The notes under the pieces are model-generated. The model had not been told where the DNA came from. It saw nothing but the letters and a program-made list of their open reading frames with translations, and searched no databases. Positions 31,949-40,604 of a stretch of DNA of 64,000 nt are shown here, one piece after another. How positions within the stretch are numbered: the stretch's first letter is position 1; each line of letters opens with the position of its first letter. Location of the stretch: assembly GCA_964493015.1 (NCBI GenBank), contig CAZBLU010000001.1:1-64000 (forward strand), in the 5' to 3' direction. The DNA is from Caldimicrobium sp964493015. Lineage in GTDB: Bacteria; Desulfobacterota; Thermodesulfobacteria; Thermodesulfobacteriales; Thermodesulfobacteriaceae. The translations under genes and the position numbers were made by a program.

Positions 31949-32635
31949 TTAGGGCTTTATAAATATATGAATTATTCCTTGCTCATCCTGATGCACGCCG
32001 CAGATGCCCTCAAAAACTAAAAAAAGAAGGGCTAAGAAAAAATAGACCTTTTCCAGAAGGTCAGCAAAATTAAATATTTTGCTTAGCTCCTCCCAAGTGG
32101 TCACAGGGTGGACTTTCAAAAAACTCTTTAGCCTTTCCAGGTATTCTTCAATTGATGGGGTATCCAAATTTAAGGTAAGAGTGGGTTCTTGCTTAATCCT
32201 TTCTAAAAGGTCTAAGAGAGCTTTAATTAGCTGTGAAGGATCGCCTTTTCCCTCCTGTCTGTCAGGCACAGTAACCCCATTAACCTTGGGCAGAAAGATC
32301 TTTTCATTTAAAAGCCTCTCCAGAGGTAAAGCTTGATACCAAAAAAAGGCACGTTCCCTGAGATAATCTTTCCCTGTTACCTCCTCTTCAACTATTGGTG
32401 GAGGTAAATTCAAAAGGAGATTACTCTTAATATAGAGACCATAGGAGAGCTTGCTCAGAATTTCTAAAAAGAGTTCGCTAAAATATATCTTTGGTTCTAA
32501 AGTTAAAAAACTTTTCACTTGCTCCATGAGCGCATAAAGACTAATGCTTAAGAGATCCTCTTTTCGATAGTGAAGGACCTTCCTTAGATGTTCAAAGGTT
32601 TCAAGTAAACCCCGGGAACTTTCTAAATGTTCCAT
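31949..32635 (-). CDS. scpA: Divergent ScpA-like (segregation and condensation) protein
   Basis: ScpA is the kleisin partner of SMC and ScpB in chromosome condensation. The 228-residue protein shows weak but ordered similarity: an N-terminal helical domain with LHYRKEDLLSISLYALMEQV, then FLEILSKLSYGLYIKSNLLL, which matches the 'IKSrxLLP' helix of ScpA, and a C-terminal winged-helix-like end FFLALLFLVFEGICGVHQDE. Sequence divergence makes the call tentative. It overlaps the tpiA fusion gene by 13 bp, so it is co-translated with glycolytic enzymes. No scpB or smc is in the window. Confidence 0.6.
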   Translation of the reverse strand: MEHLESSRGLLETFEHLRKVLHYRKEDLLSISLYALMEQVKSFLTLEPKIYFSELFLEILSKLSYGLYIKSNLLLNLPPPIVEEEVTGKDYLRERAFFWYQALPLERLLNEKIFLPKVNGVTVPDRQEGKGDPSQLIKALLDLLERIKQEPTLTLNLDTPSIEEYLERLKSFLKVHPVTTWEELSKIFNFADLLEKVYFFLALLFLVFEGICGVHQDEQGIIHIFIKP

Positions 32636-33834
32636 TTAGAGATCTGGTGCACCTTCTTAAAGCATTTATTCATAACTACCTTTATTCCTTGGCTTTCTGC
32701 TAAGGTTTTTGCCTCTTCATTTTCAATTCCCTCTTGCAACCAGATCACCTTGGGCTTTAGTTTAAGGGCTCGCTCCACAAGAGGGAAGACCTCGCTACTT
32801 TTCCTAAAGATAATAATAACCTCTGGGGAAAAATCAGAAGGTATACTCTCCAAATCGGGAAAGGTCTTTTGACCTAAGATTTCAGGATAGCGTGGATTTA
32901 CAGGAATTACCTGAAAGCCCTCTCTTAATAGATATTCCATCACTATATAGCTTGGACGATCTGGTTTAGGACTTGCGCCTACTATTACTAATCTTTTGTA
33001 TTTTTGAGGTATTTCTAAGATATCCTTACTCAAAGATGAATAATCAGGAAGGCTACATCCCTTATGGCTCTCCTTTAAAACCTCAATACTTACAATTTTA
33101 AAAAATTTTTCTGGATCTAAAGAAGCTCCGCCCACAAGGACTCCATCTACATTAGCCTTAGCCATGAGGGAGGCCACATTTTCGGGAGTAACACTTCCTC
33201 CGTAGAGGATAGGCACAGCTGAGGCTCTTTCACCAAAGAGTTTCCTCAAGCTTTCTCTAAGAAAGCTATGCACCTCCTCAGCCTGCTCAGGAGTGGCATT
33301 TTGACCTGTCCCAATAGCCCAAACAGGCTCATAGGCAATAATGACTTTAGCTGGATCTAAATCTTTAATTCCCTCAAGGCCTCTCTCCAATTGATTTCTC
33401 ACCACCTCCAAGGTCTTCCCTGCCTCTCTTTCAGGTAAGGTCTCCCCCAAGCATAAAATAGGTATAAGCCCCCACTTATAGGCCCCTGCTACTCTTTGGC
33501 TGATAAGTTCATCCTTTTCTCCAAAGATATGTCTTCTCTCCGAATGGCCAATAATTGCATATTCCACCCTTAGCTCCCTTAACATAGGCGGAGAAATCTC
33601 TCCAGTGAAAGCCCCCTTCTCTGCATAGTGCACATTCTGCGCAGCAAGCTTTAGAGGAGTATTCTGAAGCATTTGGGATACATAGTATAACGCTGTAAAG
33701 GGGGGAGCAATAATAATAAGCCTATCTTTTAGGTCTATTTGGGGGATATATTGGAGAAATTTTTCAAAATATTCCTTTGCTTCCCTGATGGTATAGTTCA
33801 TCTTCCAGTTGCCAGCAAAGATATACCTTGCCAT
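32623..33834 (-). CDS. tpiA: Triosephosphate isomerase fused to a CoA-binding (YccU-type) domain
   Basis: Residues 1-~255 are triosephosphate isomerase with all catalytic residues: Asn9/Lys11 (FAGNWKMN), His97 (IIGHSERR) and Glu169 (AYEPVWAIGTG), plus YGGSV and GVLVGGASL for phosphate binding. Residues ~275-403 form a CoA_binding_2 Rossmann domain (LVIVGASPKPDRPSYIVMEY, VIPVNPR, VIWLQEGIENEEA) like YccU. TpiA is normally ~250 residues; this fusion is unusual. ATG 33834 follows GGAGGT by 7 bp, better than an ATG at 33849. The gene lies 19 bp after pgk and overlaps the ScpA-like gene by 13 bp. Confidence 0.92.
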   Translation of the reverse strand: MARYIFAGNWKMNYTIREAKEYFEKFLQYIPQIDLKDRLIIIAPPFTALYYVSQMLQNTPLKLAAQNVHYAEKGAFTGEISPPMLRELRVEYAIIGHSERRHIFGEKDELISQRVAGAYKWGLIPILCLGETLPEREAGKTLEVVRNQLERGLEGIKDLDPAKVIIAYEPVWAIGTGQNATPEQAEEVHSFLRESLRKLFGERASAVPILYGGSVTPENVASLMAKANVDGVLVGGASLDPEKFFKIVSIEVLKESHKGCSLPDYSSLSKDILEIPQKYKRLVIVGASPKPDRPSYIVMEYLLREGFQVIPVNPRYPEILGQKTFPDLESIPSDFSPEVIIIFRKSSEVFPLVERALKLKPKVIWLQEGIENEEAKTLAESQGIKVVMNKCFKKVHQISKWNI

Positions 33835-33853
33835 AAGAAATACCTCCACTTAC

Positions 33854-35014
33854 TTACTTTAGGGCTGCCAAACCAGGAAGTTCTTTTCCTTCTAAATATT
33901 CCAAAAAGGCGCCTCCTGCAGTAGAGGTATGAGAAAAGGCATGAAGAACACCTGCAAGCTTCAGGGCAGATAAGGTGTCTCCACCCCCTGCAATGGTGAT
34001 GGCTGAGGAGCTGGCAACAACTCTGGCTATGGCAACTGTTCCAACCTGAAAGGGGGCTTTTTCAAAATAACCAAGAGGTCCATTCCAAATAATAGTCTTA
34101 GCTCCCTCCAAGGCTGAAGAAAAGAGTTCCACCGTCTCCTCACCCAGATCATAAATCTTATCCTCCTCAGTTAGCTCATCTAAACTTACCTCGTAGACCT
34201 CACCTTCCCTTTCTATAGCCACATCAACAGGTAAATAAATCTTTACTTCCTGTTCTTTGGCCTCCCTTAAGATCTCCTTTGCCAGCTCAAGGTAATCCTC
34301 TTCTACCTGATGGGTTCCTACTTTATAACCAAGGGCCAAAAGAAAGGTATTGGCCATAGCCCCACCGATGAAAAGTTTATCAATTTTGGGAAGCAAATTT
34401 TTTAAAACCCCAATTTTAGTGGAAACCTTGCTACCCCCCACTATAGCATAAAAGGGCCTCTCTGGTTTAGCCATCACTCGGGTAAGATATTTTAGTTCCT
34501 TTTCGGTGAGAAAGCCTATCCCTTTTTCCTTTACAAGATTAGGAAGCCCTACTACTGAGGCATGGGCTCTGTGGCATACAGAAAAGGCATCATTTATATA
34601 GACATCGGCAAATCTGGCTAAAGACTTCGCAAATTCTGGATCGTTTTTGGTCTCCCCTTCATAAAACCTTATATTTTCAAGGAGAAGGACCTCCCCCTCT
34701 TGTAACTTAGAAAGTGCCCTCTCTGCCTCTTCTCCTAAAGGATCTTCTAAAAACTTGACTGGACTTTTAATCTTGTTCTTTAAGTATTCATATACAGGCT
34801 TTAAAGATAATTCGGGAACTTTCTTCCCTTTTGGTCTTCCCAGATGAGAACAAAGGATTACTTTTGCCCCTGAATTTAGGGCATATTCAATAGTGGGTAG
34901 GGCCTCCACAATTCTCGTATCATCAAGGATAACCCCCTTTTCTAAGGGTACATTGAAGTCCACTCTTAGGAAAACTTTCTTACCCTTTAGGACAATATCT
35001 CTAATACTCTTCAT
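33854..35014 (-). CDS. pgk: Phosphoglycerate kinase
   Basis: Pgk interconverts 1,3-bisphosphoglycerate and 3-phosphoglycerate with ATP. The N-terminal substrate site RVDFNVPL and SHLGRPKG, YINDAFSVCHRAHASVVG, and the nucleotide site GGSKVSTKIGVL and IAGGGDTLSAL near the C-terminus are all intact. Length 386 is normal. GGAGGGTG lies upstream of ATG 35014. First gene of the pgk-tpiA-scpA-like run, which likely serves gluconeogenesis in this organism together with PpsA. Confidence 0.97.
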   Translation of the reverse strand: MKSIRDIVLKGKKVFLRVDFNVPLEKGVILDDTRIVEALPTIEYALNSGAKVILCSHLGRPKGKKVPELSLKPVYEYLKNKIKSPVKFLEDPLGEEAERALSKLQEGEVLLLENIRFYEGETKNDPEFAKSLARFADVYINDAFSVCHRAHASVVGLPNLVKEKGIGFLTEKELKYLTRVMAKPERPFYAIVGGSKVSTKIGVLKNLLPKIDKLFIGGAMANTFLLALGYKVGTHQVEEDYLELAKEILREAKEQEVKIYLPVDVAIEREGEVYEVSLDELTEEDKIYDLGEETVELFSSALEGAKTIIWNGPLGYFEKAPFQVGTVAIARVVASSSAITIAGGGDTLSALKLAGVLHAFSHTSTAGGAFLEYLEGKELPGLAALK

Positions 35015-35081
35015 CCCACACCCTCCATGTTATTTATTTTTTTAAATATTACTATAATATATCTACTAAATAACGCATATT

Positions 35082-35339
35082 CTATGCAGTTTCTACTTCA
35101 ATTTCTACTTCATCTGCTGTTTCCTTTGGAGCGTAGCCCACCAATAGAGCTTACCTCTTCTACCTAATATAAATCTATTACTCTTTCAATTCAGTCAAAA
35201 AATCCTCTTGATAGGAATAGTCTTTTATTACGGAAAAATACAGTCCCCATTTTTTCGCTTGAGGTTGATCTAACCAAGTAAACATACCTTCATAATCACC
35301 ATCTAAACCCAAGTCAAAGGCAATCCAAAAATTTTTTAT
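35082..35339 (-). pseudogene. Decayed remnant of a small hypothetical protein
   Basis: Between ribH and pgk the minus strand encodes clear protein-like sequence, but not one intact gene. From 35339 the frame reads FWIAFDLGLDGDYEGMFTWL, then KKWGLYFSVIKDYSYQEDF and LTELKE before a TAA; after it RFILGRRGKLYW continues in the same frame, and then a -1 shift leads to VGYAPKETADEVEIEVETA and a TAG at 35082. There is no ATG/GTG/TTG start (first codon ATA after a TAA). I recognise the pattern '(x)YWLxFDxGxxGDYexlYxWLD' as typical of small uncharacterised proteins of ~100 residues; the function is unknown. One internal stop plus one frameshift indicate a pseudogene, unless there are sequencing errors. 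Confidence 0.6.
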
Positions 35340-35350
35340 TTAGGCCTCTT

Positions 35351-35830
35351 TTAAAAGTTTGAGATCTTTTTCAACAGATTAACTACTTCTATAGCGGTAT
35401 AGGCTGCTTCGGCTCCTTTGTTGCCAGCTTTAGTGCCAGCCCTTTCAATAGCCTGCTCAATGGTATCGGTAGTAAGAATACCAAAGATTATAGGAACTTC
35501 TGTCTCCAACATAACCTGGGCAATACCTTTTGAAGCCTCTGCTGCTACGTATTCAAAATGAGGGGTCGCCCCCCTGATGATAGCACCCAAACAAATCACT
35601 GCATCAAACTTGCCAGATCTGGCAAGTTTTTTAGCTACCAGGGGTATTTCAAAGGCGCCAGGCACCCAGGCTACCGAAATATTTTTCTCATCAACCTGAT
35701 GGCGCCTCAAGACATCTAATGCACCCTCTAAAAGTTTTTGCGTAATAAAAATATTAAAACGACTTACCACCAGAGCAATCCTTAGATCCTTCCCTTCAAA
35801 ATAACCTTCAAGTATCTGACAATTAAACAT
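35351..35830 (-). CDS. ribH: 6,7-dimethyl-8-ribityllumazine synthase
   Basis: RibH condenses 5-amino-6-ribitylaminouracil with dihydroxybutanone phosphate in riboflavin synthesis. The family features SRFNIFITQKLLEGAL, VAWVPGAFEIPLVAKKLA, CLGAIIRGATPHFEYVAAEA and FGILTTDTIEQAIERAGTKAG (with GNKGAEAA) are present. Length 159 is normal for the icosahedral-capsid-type enzyme. GGGGGTGG precedes ATG 35830. The other rib genes are not here, so the gene is away from a riboflavin operon. Confidence 0.96.
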   Translation of the reverse strand: MFNCQILEGYFEGKDLRIALVVSRFNIFITQKLLEGALDVLRRHQVDEKNISVAWVPGAFEIPLVAKKLARSGKFDAVICLGAIIRGATPHFEYVAAEASKGIAQVMLETEVPIIFGILTTDTIEQAIERAGTKAGNKGAEAAYTAIEVVNLLKKISNF

Positions 35831-35855
35831 CCAACCACCCCCAGTTTCGTATCAC

Positions 35856-36170
35856 CTATTTTTTTGGACTTTCAGAGTAAACTATAATCTTTTCTCCCTC
35901 TCTTATATAGCCTAATTTAGTGCGTATAAATTCCTCATAGGCCTCATTTGAACTCTGAAATCTCTTGATCTCCGAGCGCAATATCTGATTATTAAGGCGC
36001 TGTTTCTCTAATTCTCCCGATTCCTTTTTCACCAGCCAGCTAAGCAGAAAGTAAAGACTGAGAGTAAAAAAGATTAAAAAAGTAAGAATAACCAGGAAAT
36101 ATCTCTTTAACCTCTTCTTTTTTTTCTTCCTTTGATAAGGCTTTATTATAATCTGTGGTTGCTTTTTCAT
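35856..36170 (-). CDS. FtsB/DivIC-like septum-formation protein
   Basis: The 104-residue protein has a basic cytoplasmic N-terminus (QRKKKKKRLKR), one transmembrane helix (residues ~25-47) and a periplasmic coiled coil ending in a short conserved region (FIRTKLGYIREGEKIIVYS). This is the layout of FtsB/DivIC, which link FtsL and FtsQ in the divisome; the 'R-x-x-L-G-(Y/M)-x-(R/K)-x-(G)-E' end is characteristic. The gene ends 26 bp before ribH and starts 1 bp after the preceding gene. Confidence 0.82.
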   Translation of the reverse strand: MKKQPQIIIKPYQRKKKKKRLKRYFLVILTFLIFFTLSLYFLLSWLVKKESGELEKQRLNNQILRSEIKRFQSSNEAYEEFIRTKLGYIREGEKIIVYSESPKK

Positions 36171-36171
36171 C

Positions 36172-36858
36172 TCACCACCATTGCCAGGGTGAGGCTTCTT
36201 TAGCAGGGAGAGGCTGATATCTTACCTCGGGCCTTATAGCCTCCCTTTGGATAGGACTTACTTGAGGTATATTATATCCAGGTGGCGGTGGTGGAGGTGG
36301 AATCTCTACTTTTATTTTCAAAGGCTCTTCTTTTTTAGGGAAGAGTCTTGAAATTAAAGGCAAAGGATTTAATCGAGAGAAAAAGGATGGTCTGTCTTCT
36401 CCCTTGAAAGAGGACAAAACCAAGCGCGGGGGATTCTCTACGGGTTTATTTATGGCAGGTGAACTTTGCATTAAGGTCTTCCTTAGCCTTTCTACTTCTT
36501 GTCCAAGGGTGGTCCAAAAGTGTTCTGGAGGAACTTCTTTTACACTGGTCCACATTGACCTTCCAGTCTCCACCTCCTGAAGATTAAGCTCTATCCTAAC
36601 CCTCTCAGCAGAGAGGAAATTTATCCTACTTTGTAAGACCTTAGAAAATTTCTCTTTATGAGGAAGGTCTGTAGATACAAAAAGGATTTCGCTGGTGATA
36701 TTCAACTGATTTTGTAAAAATTGATATACTGACCTTTGAAGATACCCGTATTCCCTTTCAGGAGTAATCTCAGGCGGTAGGACCCCTATAGGATAAGTGG
36801 AGGCTGAGAAGCTTAGTTGCCACCAACTTAAGATCAGAAAAAAAAGTATCTTTAGCAC
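36172..36858 (-). CDS. Exported proline-rich protein of unknown function
   Basis: The 228-residue product has a signal peptide (MLKILFFLILSWWQLSFSAS) and a folded-looking N-terminal part (YPIGVLPPEITPEREYGYLQ, then helical and beta segments to residue ~130) that recalls the small alpha/beta domains of periplasmic LpoB/FlgO/TolB-N-like proteins, but I do not assign it. The C-terminal ~90 residues are low-complexity with PPPPPPP and end in WQWW. Its end lies 1 bp before the FtsB-like start and its start overlaps ppsA by 7 bp, so it is in the ppsA transcript. Possible envelope role, unproven. Confidence 0.65.
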   Translation of the reverse strand: MLKILFFLILSWWQLSFSASTYPIGVLPPEITPEREYGYLQRSVYQFLQNQLNITSEILFVSTDLPHKEKFSKVLQSRINFLSAERVRIELNLQEVETGRSMWTSVKEVPPEHFWTTLGQEVERLRKTLMQSSPAINKPVENPPRLVLSSFKGEDRPSFFSRLNPLPLISRLFPKKEEPLKIKVEIPPPPPPPGYNIPQVSPIQREAIRPEVRYQPLPAKEASPWQWW

Positions 36859-39302
36859 TTTTTTACTCTTTTCTTATCATCTTTGAGGACCCTTTCCTTT
36901 TCTGCAACTAACAGCCTTGTTTTTACTATAGTATCTGGAGTGAGGCTCATAGAGTCTATCCCACACTCAACTAAGAATTCGGCAAAATCTGGGAAATCAC
37001 TTGGAGCCTGCCCACAGATGCCTATCTTTCTCCCAGTTTTTTTGGCAATCTCGATAACCTCTTTAACCATCTTCTTGACTGCTGGATTTCTCTCATCATA
37101 AAGATGGGCCACCAATTCAGAATCCCTATCAAGTCCCAAAGTGAGCTGAGTAAGATCATTAGAACCGATAGAGAAACCATCGAAGATCTTAGCAAATTCT
37201 TCAGCTAAGACCACATTGCTTGGTATTTCGCACATCACATATATTTCTAAACCATTTTCACCTCTTTTAAGGCCATACTTCTCCATAATTTCTATTACCT
37301 TTTTACCTTCCTCTGGGGTCCTACAAAAGGGAATCATAACCTTAACGTTGGTTAATCCCATTTCATTTCTCACCTTGGCTAAGGCCTTGCATTCTAAGGC
37401 AAAGGCAGGTTCAAACTTAGGATCATAATAGCGGGATGCCCCTCTCCACCCTATCATGGGATTATGCTCTTCAGGTTCATAAAGGTAACCACCTAAGAGA
37501 TTGGCATACTCATTACTTTTAAAATCTGAGAGCCTCACAATGACATCCTTGGGATAAAAAGCAGCTGCAATAGTAGCCACACCTTGAGCAAGCTTATCTA
37601 CAAAGAAGTCAGCCTTATTTTTATAGGTAGATGTTTTGGCCTCTATTTCTCTAACAAGGCGAGCAATTTTCTTATTTGTGGATGCCTTTTGTTTCAACTC
37701 CTCAAAATTTATTAATGCCAAGGGATGAATTCCTATGTGAGACCCTATGATAAATTCTAAACGGGCAAGCCCAACTCCATCATTAGGAATCTGCCCCTGT
37801 GCAAAGGCCTGTTCTGGGATCCCCACATTCATCATAATTTTAGTCTTTGTTTGAGGCATTTTTTCCAGGTCAATCCTTTCCACTTCAAAAGGAATAAGCC
37901 CCTCAAGGAGCCTTCCCTCCTCTCCCTGGGTGCAATCCACGGTAACTTCCATACCAGTTTTGGCAACCTTAGTAGCTATTTCTGTGCCTACAATACAGGG
38001 AATACCAAGCTCGCGTGAAACAATAGCTGCATGGCAAGTCCTTCCACCTTTATCGGTAACTATAGCTGAAGCCTTTTTCATAATGGGTTCCCAATCAGGA
38101 TCAGTCATCGTAGTAATAAGGACCTCCCCTGGTTGAAATTCAGAGATCCCACTTACATCAAGAATCACTCTTGCTCTTCCCTGCCCGATCTTACTTCCTA
38201 CTGCCTTTCCTGTACAAAGAACCCTTCCCTGGCCTTTGAGTTTGTAAATTTCATAGAATTTTTGATCCTTTACCGCATGCACTGTTTCAGGCCTTGCCTG
38301 GACAATGAAAAGCTCCCCAGTCCCTACTTCCCTTCCATCTCCATCTTTTGCCCACTCAATATCCATCGGGCGTCCATAGTGTTCTTCAATAATTATAGCC
38401 CACTCTGCCAGCTTTAGAATTTCTTCATCACTTAAGACAAAGGAATTTCGCTCTTCTTTGGTTGTCTTAACTTCTCTCAAGGGCTGTCTACTGCTTTTGC
38501 CGTAAATCAGCTTGACATCTTTACTACCAAGTTTTTTAGAAAGTATAGGTTTGTAACCCATTTTAAGGGTGGGCTTAAAGACATAGAACTCATCAGGATT
38601 TACTTTTCCCTGCACCACATATTCTCCAAGACCCCAAGAACCAGTTATATATACCACATCTTTAAAACCTGATTCAGTATCTAAAGTAAACATTACACCT
38701 GAACTTGCCCTGTCAGAACGCACCATTTTTTGCACAGCAACAGAGAGATATACCGAAAAATGGTCAAACCCTTTATCTTCCCTATAAGAGATAGCCCTGT
38801 CTGTGAATAAAGAAGCAAAGCAATGCTGCACATACTTAAGAACTTCCTTTGCCCCTCTCACATTGAGATAGGTCTCTTGCTGGCCTGCAAAAGAAGCATC
38901 AGGAAGGTCTTCAGCAGTAGCCGAAGACCTAACAGCGACATCTGGATCCTTCCCGTATTTTTGAGCTAACCTCTCATAGGCAGCAACAATTTCCTCAGCC
39001 AGTTTGGGAGGCATCTTGGCATGAAGTATGAGGTTTCTCACCTGTTTCCCTCTTTTCTGCAGGTCATGTACATCATGGGTGTCAAGGCCTTTTAATGCTT
39101 CTTTAATTTTTTCATCTAAATGATTCTGCTGGATAAAGTATTTATATGCCTCCGCCGTGACCGCAAATCCATAAGGAACATTTATCCCCTTTGAGGTCAG
39201 TTTAGAATACATTTCTCCCAGAGAAGCATTTTTCCCCCCTACCAAAGGTATATCACCATAATGGATCTCATCAAACCAAAGGATCAGGGGTTTATCTGCC
39301 AT
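36852..39302 (-). CDS. ppsA: Phosphoenolpyruvate synthase
   Basis: PpsA makes PEP, AMP and phosphate from pyruvate and ATP for gluconeogenesis. The N-terminal ATP-grasp domain (VGGKNASLGEMYSKLTSKGI, DVAVRSSATAEDLPDASFAG), the phosphohistidine domain with GGRTCHAAIVSRELGIPCIVG (catalytic His), and the C-terminal PEP-utilising TIM barrel (VKVMIPFCRTPEEGKKVIE, FSIGSNDLTQLTLGLDRDS, KIGICGQAPSDF with catalytic Cys) are all intact. Length 816 is typical. GGGAGGGAG precedes ATG 39302, and a good promoter lies just upstream. Confidence 0.97.
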   Translation of the reverse strand: MADKPLILWFDEIHYGDIPLVGGKNASLGEMYSKLTSKGINVPYGFAVTAEAYKYFIQQNHLDEKIKEALKGLDTHDVHDLQKRGKQVRNLILHAKMPPKLAEEIVAAYERLAQKYGKDPDVAVRSSATAEDLPDASFAGQQETYLNVRGAKEVLKYVQHCFASLFTDRAISYREDKGFDHFSVYLSVAVQKMVRSDRASSGVMFTLDTESGFKDVVYITGSWGLGEYVVQGKVNPDEFYVFKPTLKMGYKPILSKKLGSKDVKLIYGKSSRQPLREVKTTKEERNSFVLSDEEILKLAEWAIIIEEHYGRPMDIEWAKDGDGREVGTGELFIVQARPETVHAVKDQKFYEIYKLKGQGRVLCTGKAVGSKIGQGRARVILDVSGISEFQPGEVLITTMTDPDWEPIMKKASAIVTDKGGRTCHAAIVSRELGIPCIVGTEIATKVAKTGMEVTVDCTQGEEGRLLEGLIPFEVERIDLEKMPQTKTKIMMNVGIPEQAFAQGQIPNDGVGLARLEFIIGSHIGIHPLALINFEELKQKASTNKKIARLVREIEAKTSTYKNKADFFVDKLAQGVATIAAAFYPKDVIVRLSDFKSNEYANLLGGYLYEPEEHNPMIGWRGASRYYDPKFEPAFALECKALAKVRNEMGLTNVKVMIPFCRTPEEGKKVIEIMEKYGLKRGENGLEIYVMCEIPSNVVLAEEFAKIFDGFSIGSNDLTQLTLGLDRDSELVAHLYDERNPAVKKMVKEVIEIAKKTGRKIGICGQAPSDFPDFAEFLVECGIDSMSLTPDTIVKTRLLVAEKERVLKDDKKRVKKC

Positions 39303-39329
39303 GGACTCCCTCCCTTGAAAATTTAATTT

Positions 39330-39358
39330 AAAATAGCAAGTTTTATTTTTTTTGTCAA
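39330..39358 (-). promoter_or_regulatory. Candidate sigma-70-type promoter for ppsA
   Basis: On the minus strand a perfect TTGACA (39353-39358) is followed after 17 bp by TATTTT (39330-39335). Transcription would begin near 39323, about 20 bp before the ppsA ATG with its ribosome-binding site between. Confidence 0.6.
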
Positions 39359-39515
39359 GATATAGCCGCTATCATATAAACCTATACTATCTCTTTCTTA
39401 TAATCTAATCACTTAAGCCACCCTTAAATCCCCTCTAACCTCTAATTAGATGTATGGTCAAAGTTTTCCCTTTTTACATTGTCTTGCTAAAATTAAAGAT
39501 TTATATAAAATTTAA

Positions 39516-39544
39516 TTGACTTTTAAGGTAAAATGTATTACAAT
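39516..39544 (+). promoter_or_regulatory. Sigma-70-type promoter for the tpx operon
   Basis: TTGACT (39516-39521) and TACAAT (39539-39544) are 17 bp apart; each differs from consensus at one base. The predicted start near 39551 gives a short leader carrying GGGAGGG before the tpx ATG at 39568. Confidence 0.7.
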
Positions 39545-39567
39545 TTTAAAAAATTTGGGAGGGTTTT

Positions 39568-40074
39568 ATGAGTAGAACTGTTACTCTATCAGGAAATCCT
39601 GTCACCCTTGTGGGGCAAGAAGTAAAGGTTGGCGAAAGGGCCCCAGACTTTACAGTTTTAGATAAAGAGCTCAAAGAGGTAAAATTGGATGATTTTAAAG
39701 GCAAGATCAAGCTTATAAGTGTAACTCCTTCTTTAGATACCCCTGTTTGCGACCTTCAGGCCCGTACCTTTAATGAAAGGGCAGCTAAACTTCCTGAGAA
39801 GGTGGTTACGCTCAATATTAGTATGGATTTACCCTTTGCTCTCGCTCGCTTTTGTAGCACTGCTAATATTAATAAAATCTTTGTGCTTTCTGATCACAGA
39901 GAGGCCTCCTTTGGCCAAAACTATGGCCTCCTTATCAAAGAGCTTCGCCTCCTTGCCCGAGCTGTCTTGATCATTGATCAAGAGGATATTATTCGTTATA
40001 TGGAGATCGTTCCTGAAATTACTCATCATCCTGATTATGATAAGGCCTTCCAAGAGTTAACCAAAATGCTTTAA
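39568..40074 (+). CDS. tpx: Thiol peroxidase
   Basis: Tpx is an atypical 2-Cys peroxiredoxin that reduces hydrogen and lipid peroxides with thioredoxin. The peroxidatic cysteine is in SLDTPVCDLQARTF and the resolving cysteine in ARFCSTANI; GERAPDFTV and the DVPFAL-like MDLPFALARF segment fit the Tpx subgroup. Length 168 is normal. It is the first gene of tpx - DJ-1/PfpI - wrbA - queH, all within 12 bp of each other, under a strong promoter. The operon points to defence against oxidants in an anaerobe. Confidence 0.96.
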   Translation: MSRTVTLSGNPVTLVGQEVKVGERAPDFTVLDKELKEVKLDDFKGKIKLISVTPSLDTPVCDLQARTFNERAAKLPEKVVTLNISMDLPFALARFCSTANINKIFVLSDHREASFGQNYGLLIKELRLLARAVLIIDQEDIIRYMEIVPEITHHPDYDKAFQELTKML

Positions 40075-40085
40075 GGAGGCACCCT

Positions 40086-40595
40086 ATGAAGGCTCTAATA
40101 ATAAGTGCCGATAACTTTGAGGATACAGAATTATTATATCCCTTCTATCGCTTAATAGAGGAGGGAATCGAAGTAGATATTGCTTCTCTCAACAAGGGTA
40201 AAATTAAGGGAAAACACGGATATATTGTTGAAGCCAATCTCTCTGTGGAGGAGGTCCATCCTGAGGCATATGATCTGCTCATCTTACCTGGAGGCAAAGC
40301 TCCAGCCAAACTAAGGGAAAATGTCAAGGTATTGGAGATAGTTAAGTCCTTCTTTGAAAAGGGTAAGATCATTGGGGCTATTTGCCATGGTCCCCAAATC
40401 CTTATCTCTGCAGGTCTTTTAGCGGGAAAGCGCGCAACAGCTTATAAGAGTGTAGCCAAGGAGTTAATTGAGGCCAAAGCCCATTATGAGGATAAAGAGG
40501 TAGTAATGGATGGAAATCTTATCACCTCTCGGTGGCCTTTAGATCTTCCCTATTTCATGAAAGAGATTTTAAAGGCCCTAAAATCCCAAAATTAA
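40086..40595 (+). CDS. DJ-1/PfpI-family protein
   Basis: The 169-residue protein has the class I glutamine-amidotransferase-like fold: DNFEDTELLYPFYRL near the N-terminus with the active-site glutamate, ILPGGKAP, and the nucleophile elbow GAICHGPQIL with the conserved Cys-His. Members are reported as glyoxalases, deglycases or intracellular peptidases; the precise activity is not readable here. AAGGAGG precedes the ATG, 11 bp after tpx. The context suggests a role in removing reactive carbonyl or oxidised products. Confidence 0.9.
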   Translation: MKALIISADNFEDTELLYPFYRLIEEGIEVDIASLNKGKIKGKHGYIVEANLSVEEVHPEAYDLLILPGGKAPAKLRENVKVLEIVKSFFEKGKIIGAICHGPQILISAGLLAGKRATAYKSVAKELIEAKAHYEDKEVVMDGNLITSRWPLDLPYFMKEILKALKSQN

Positions 40596-40604
40596 GGAGG
40601 TGTT

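Noticed and set aside
36280..36305. Short GGTGGC/GGAGGT repeat
   Set aside because: It is the antisense of consecutive proline codons in the exported protein, not a microsatellite with other support.
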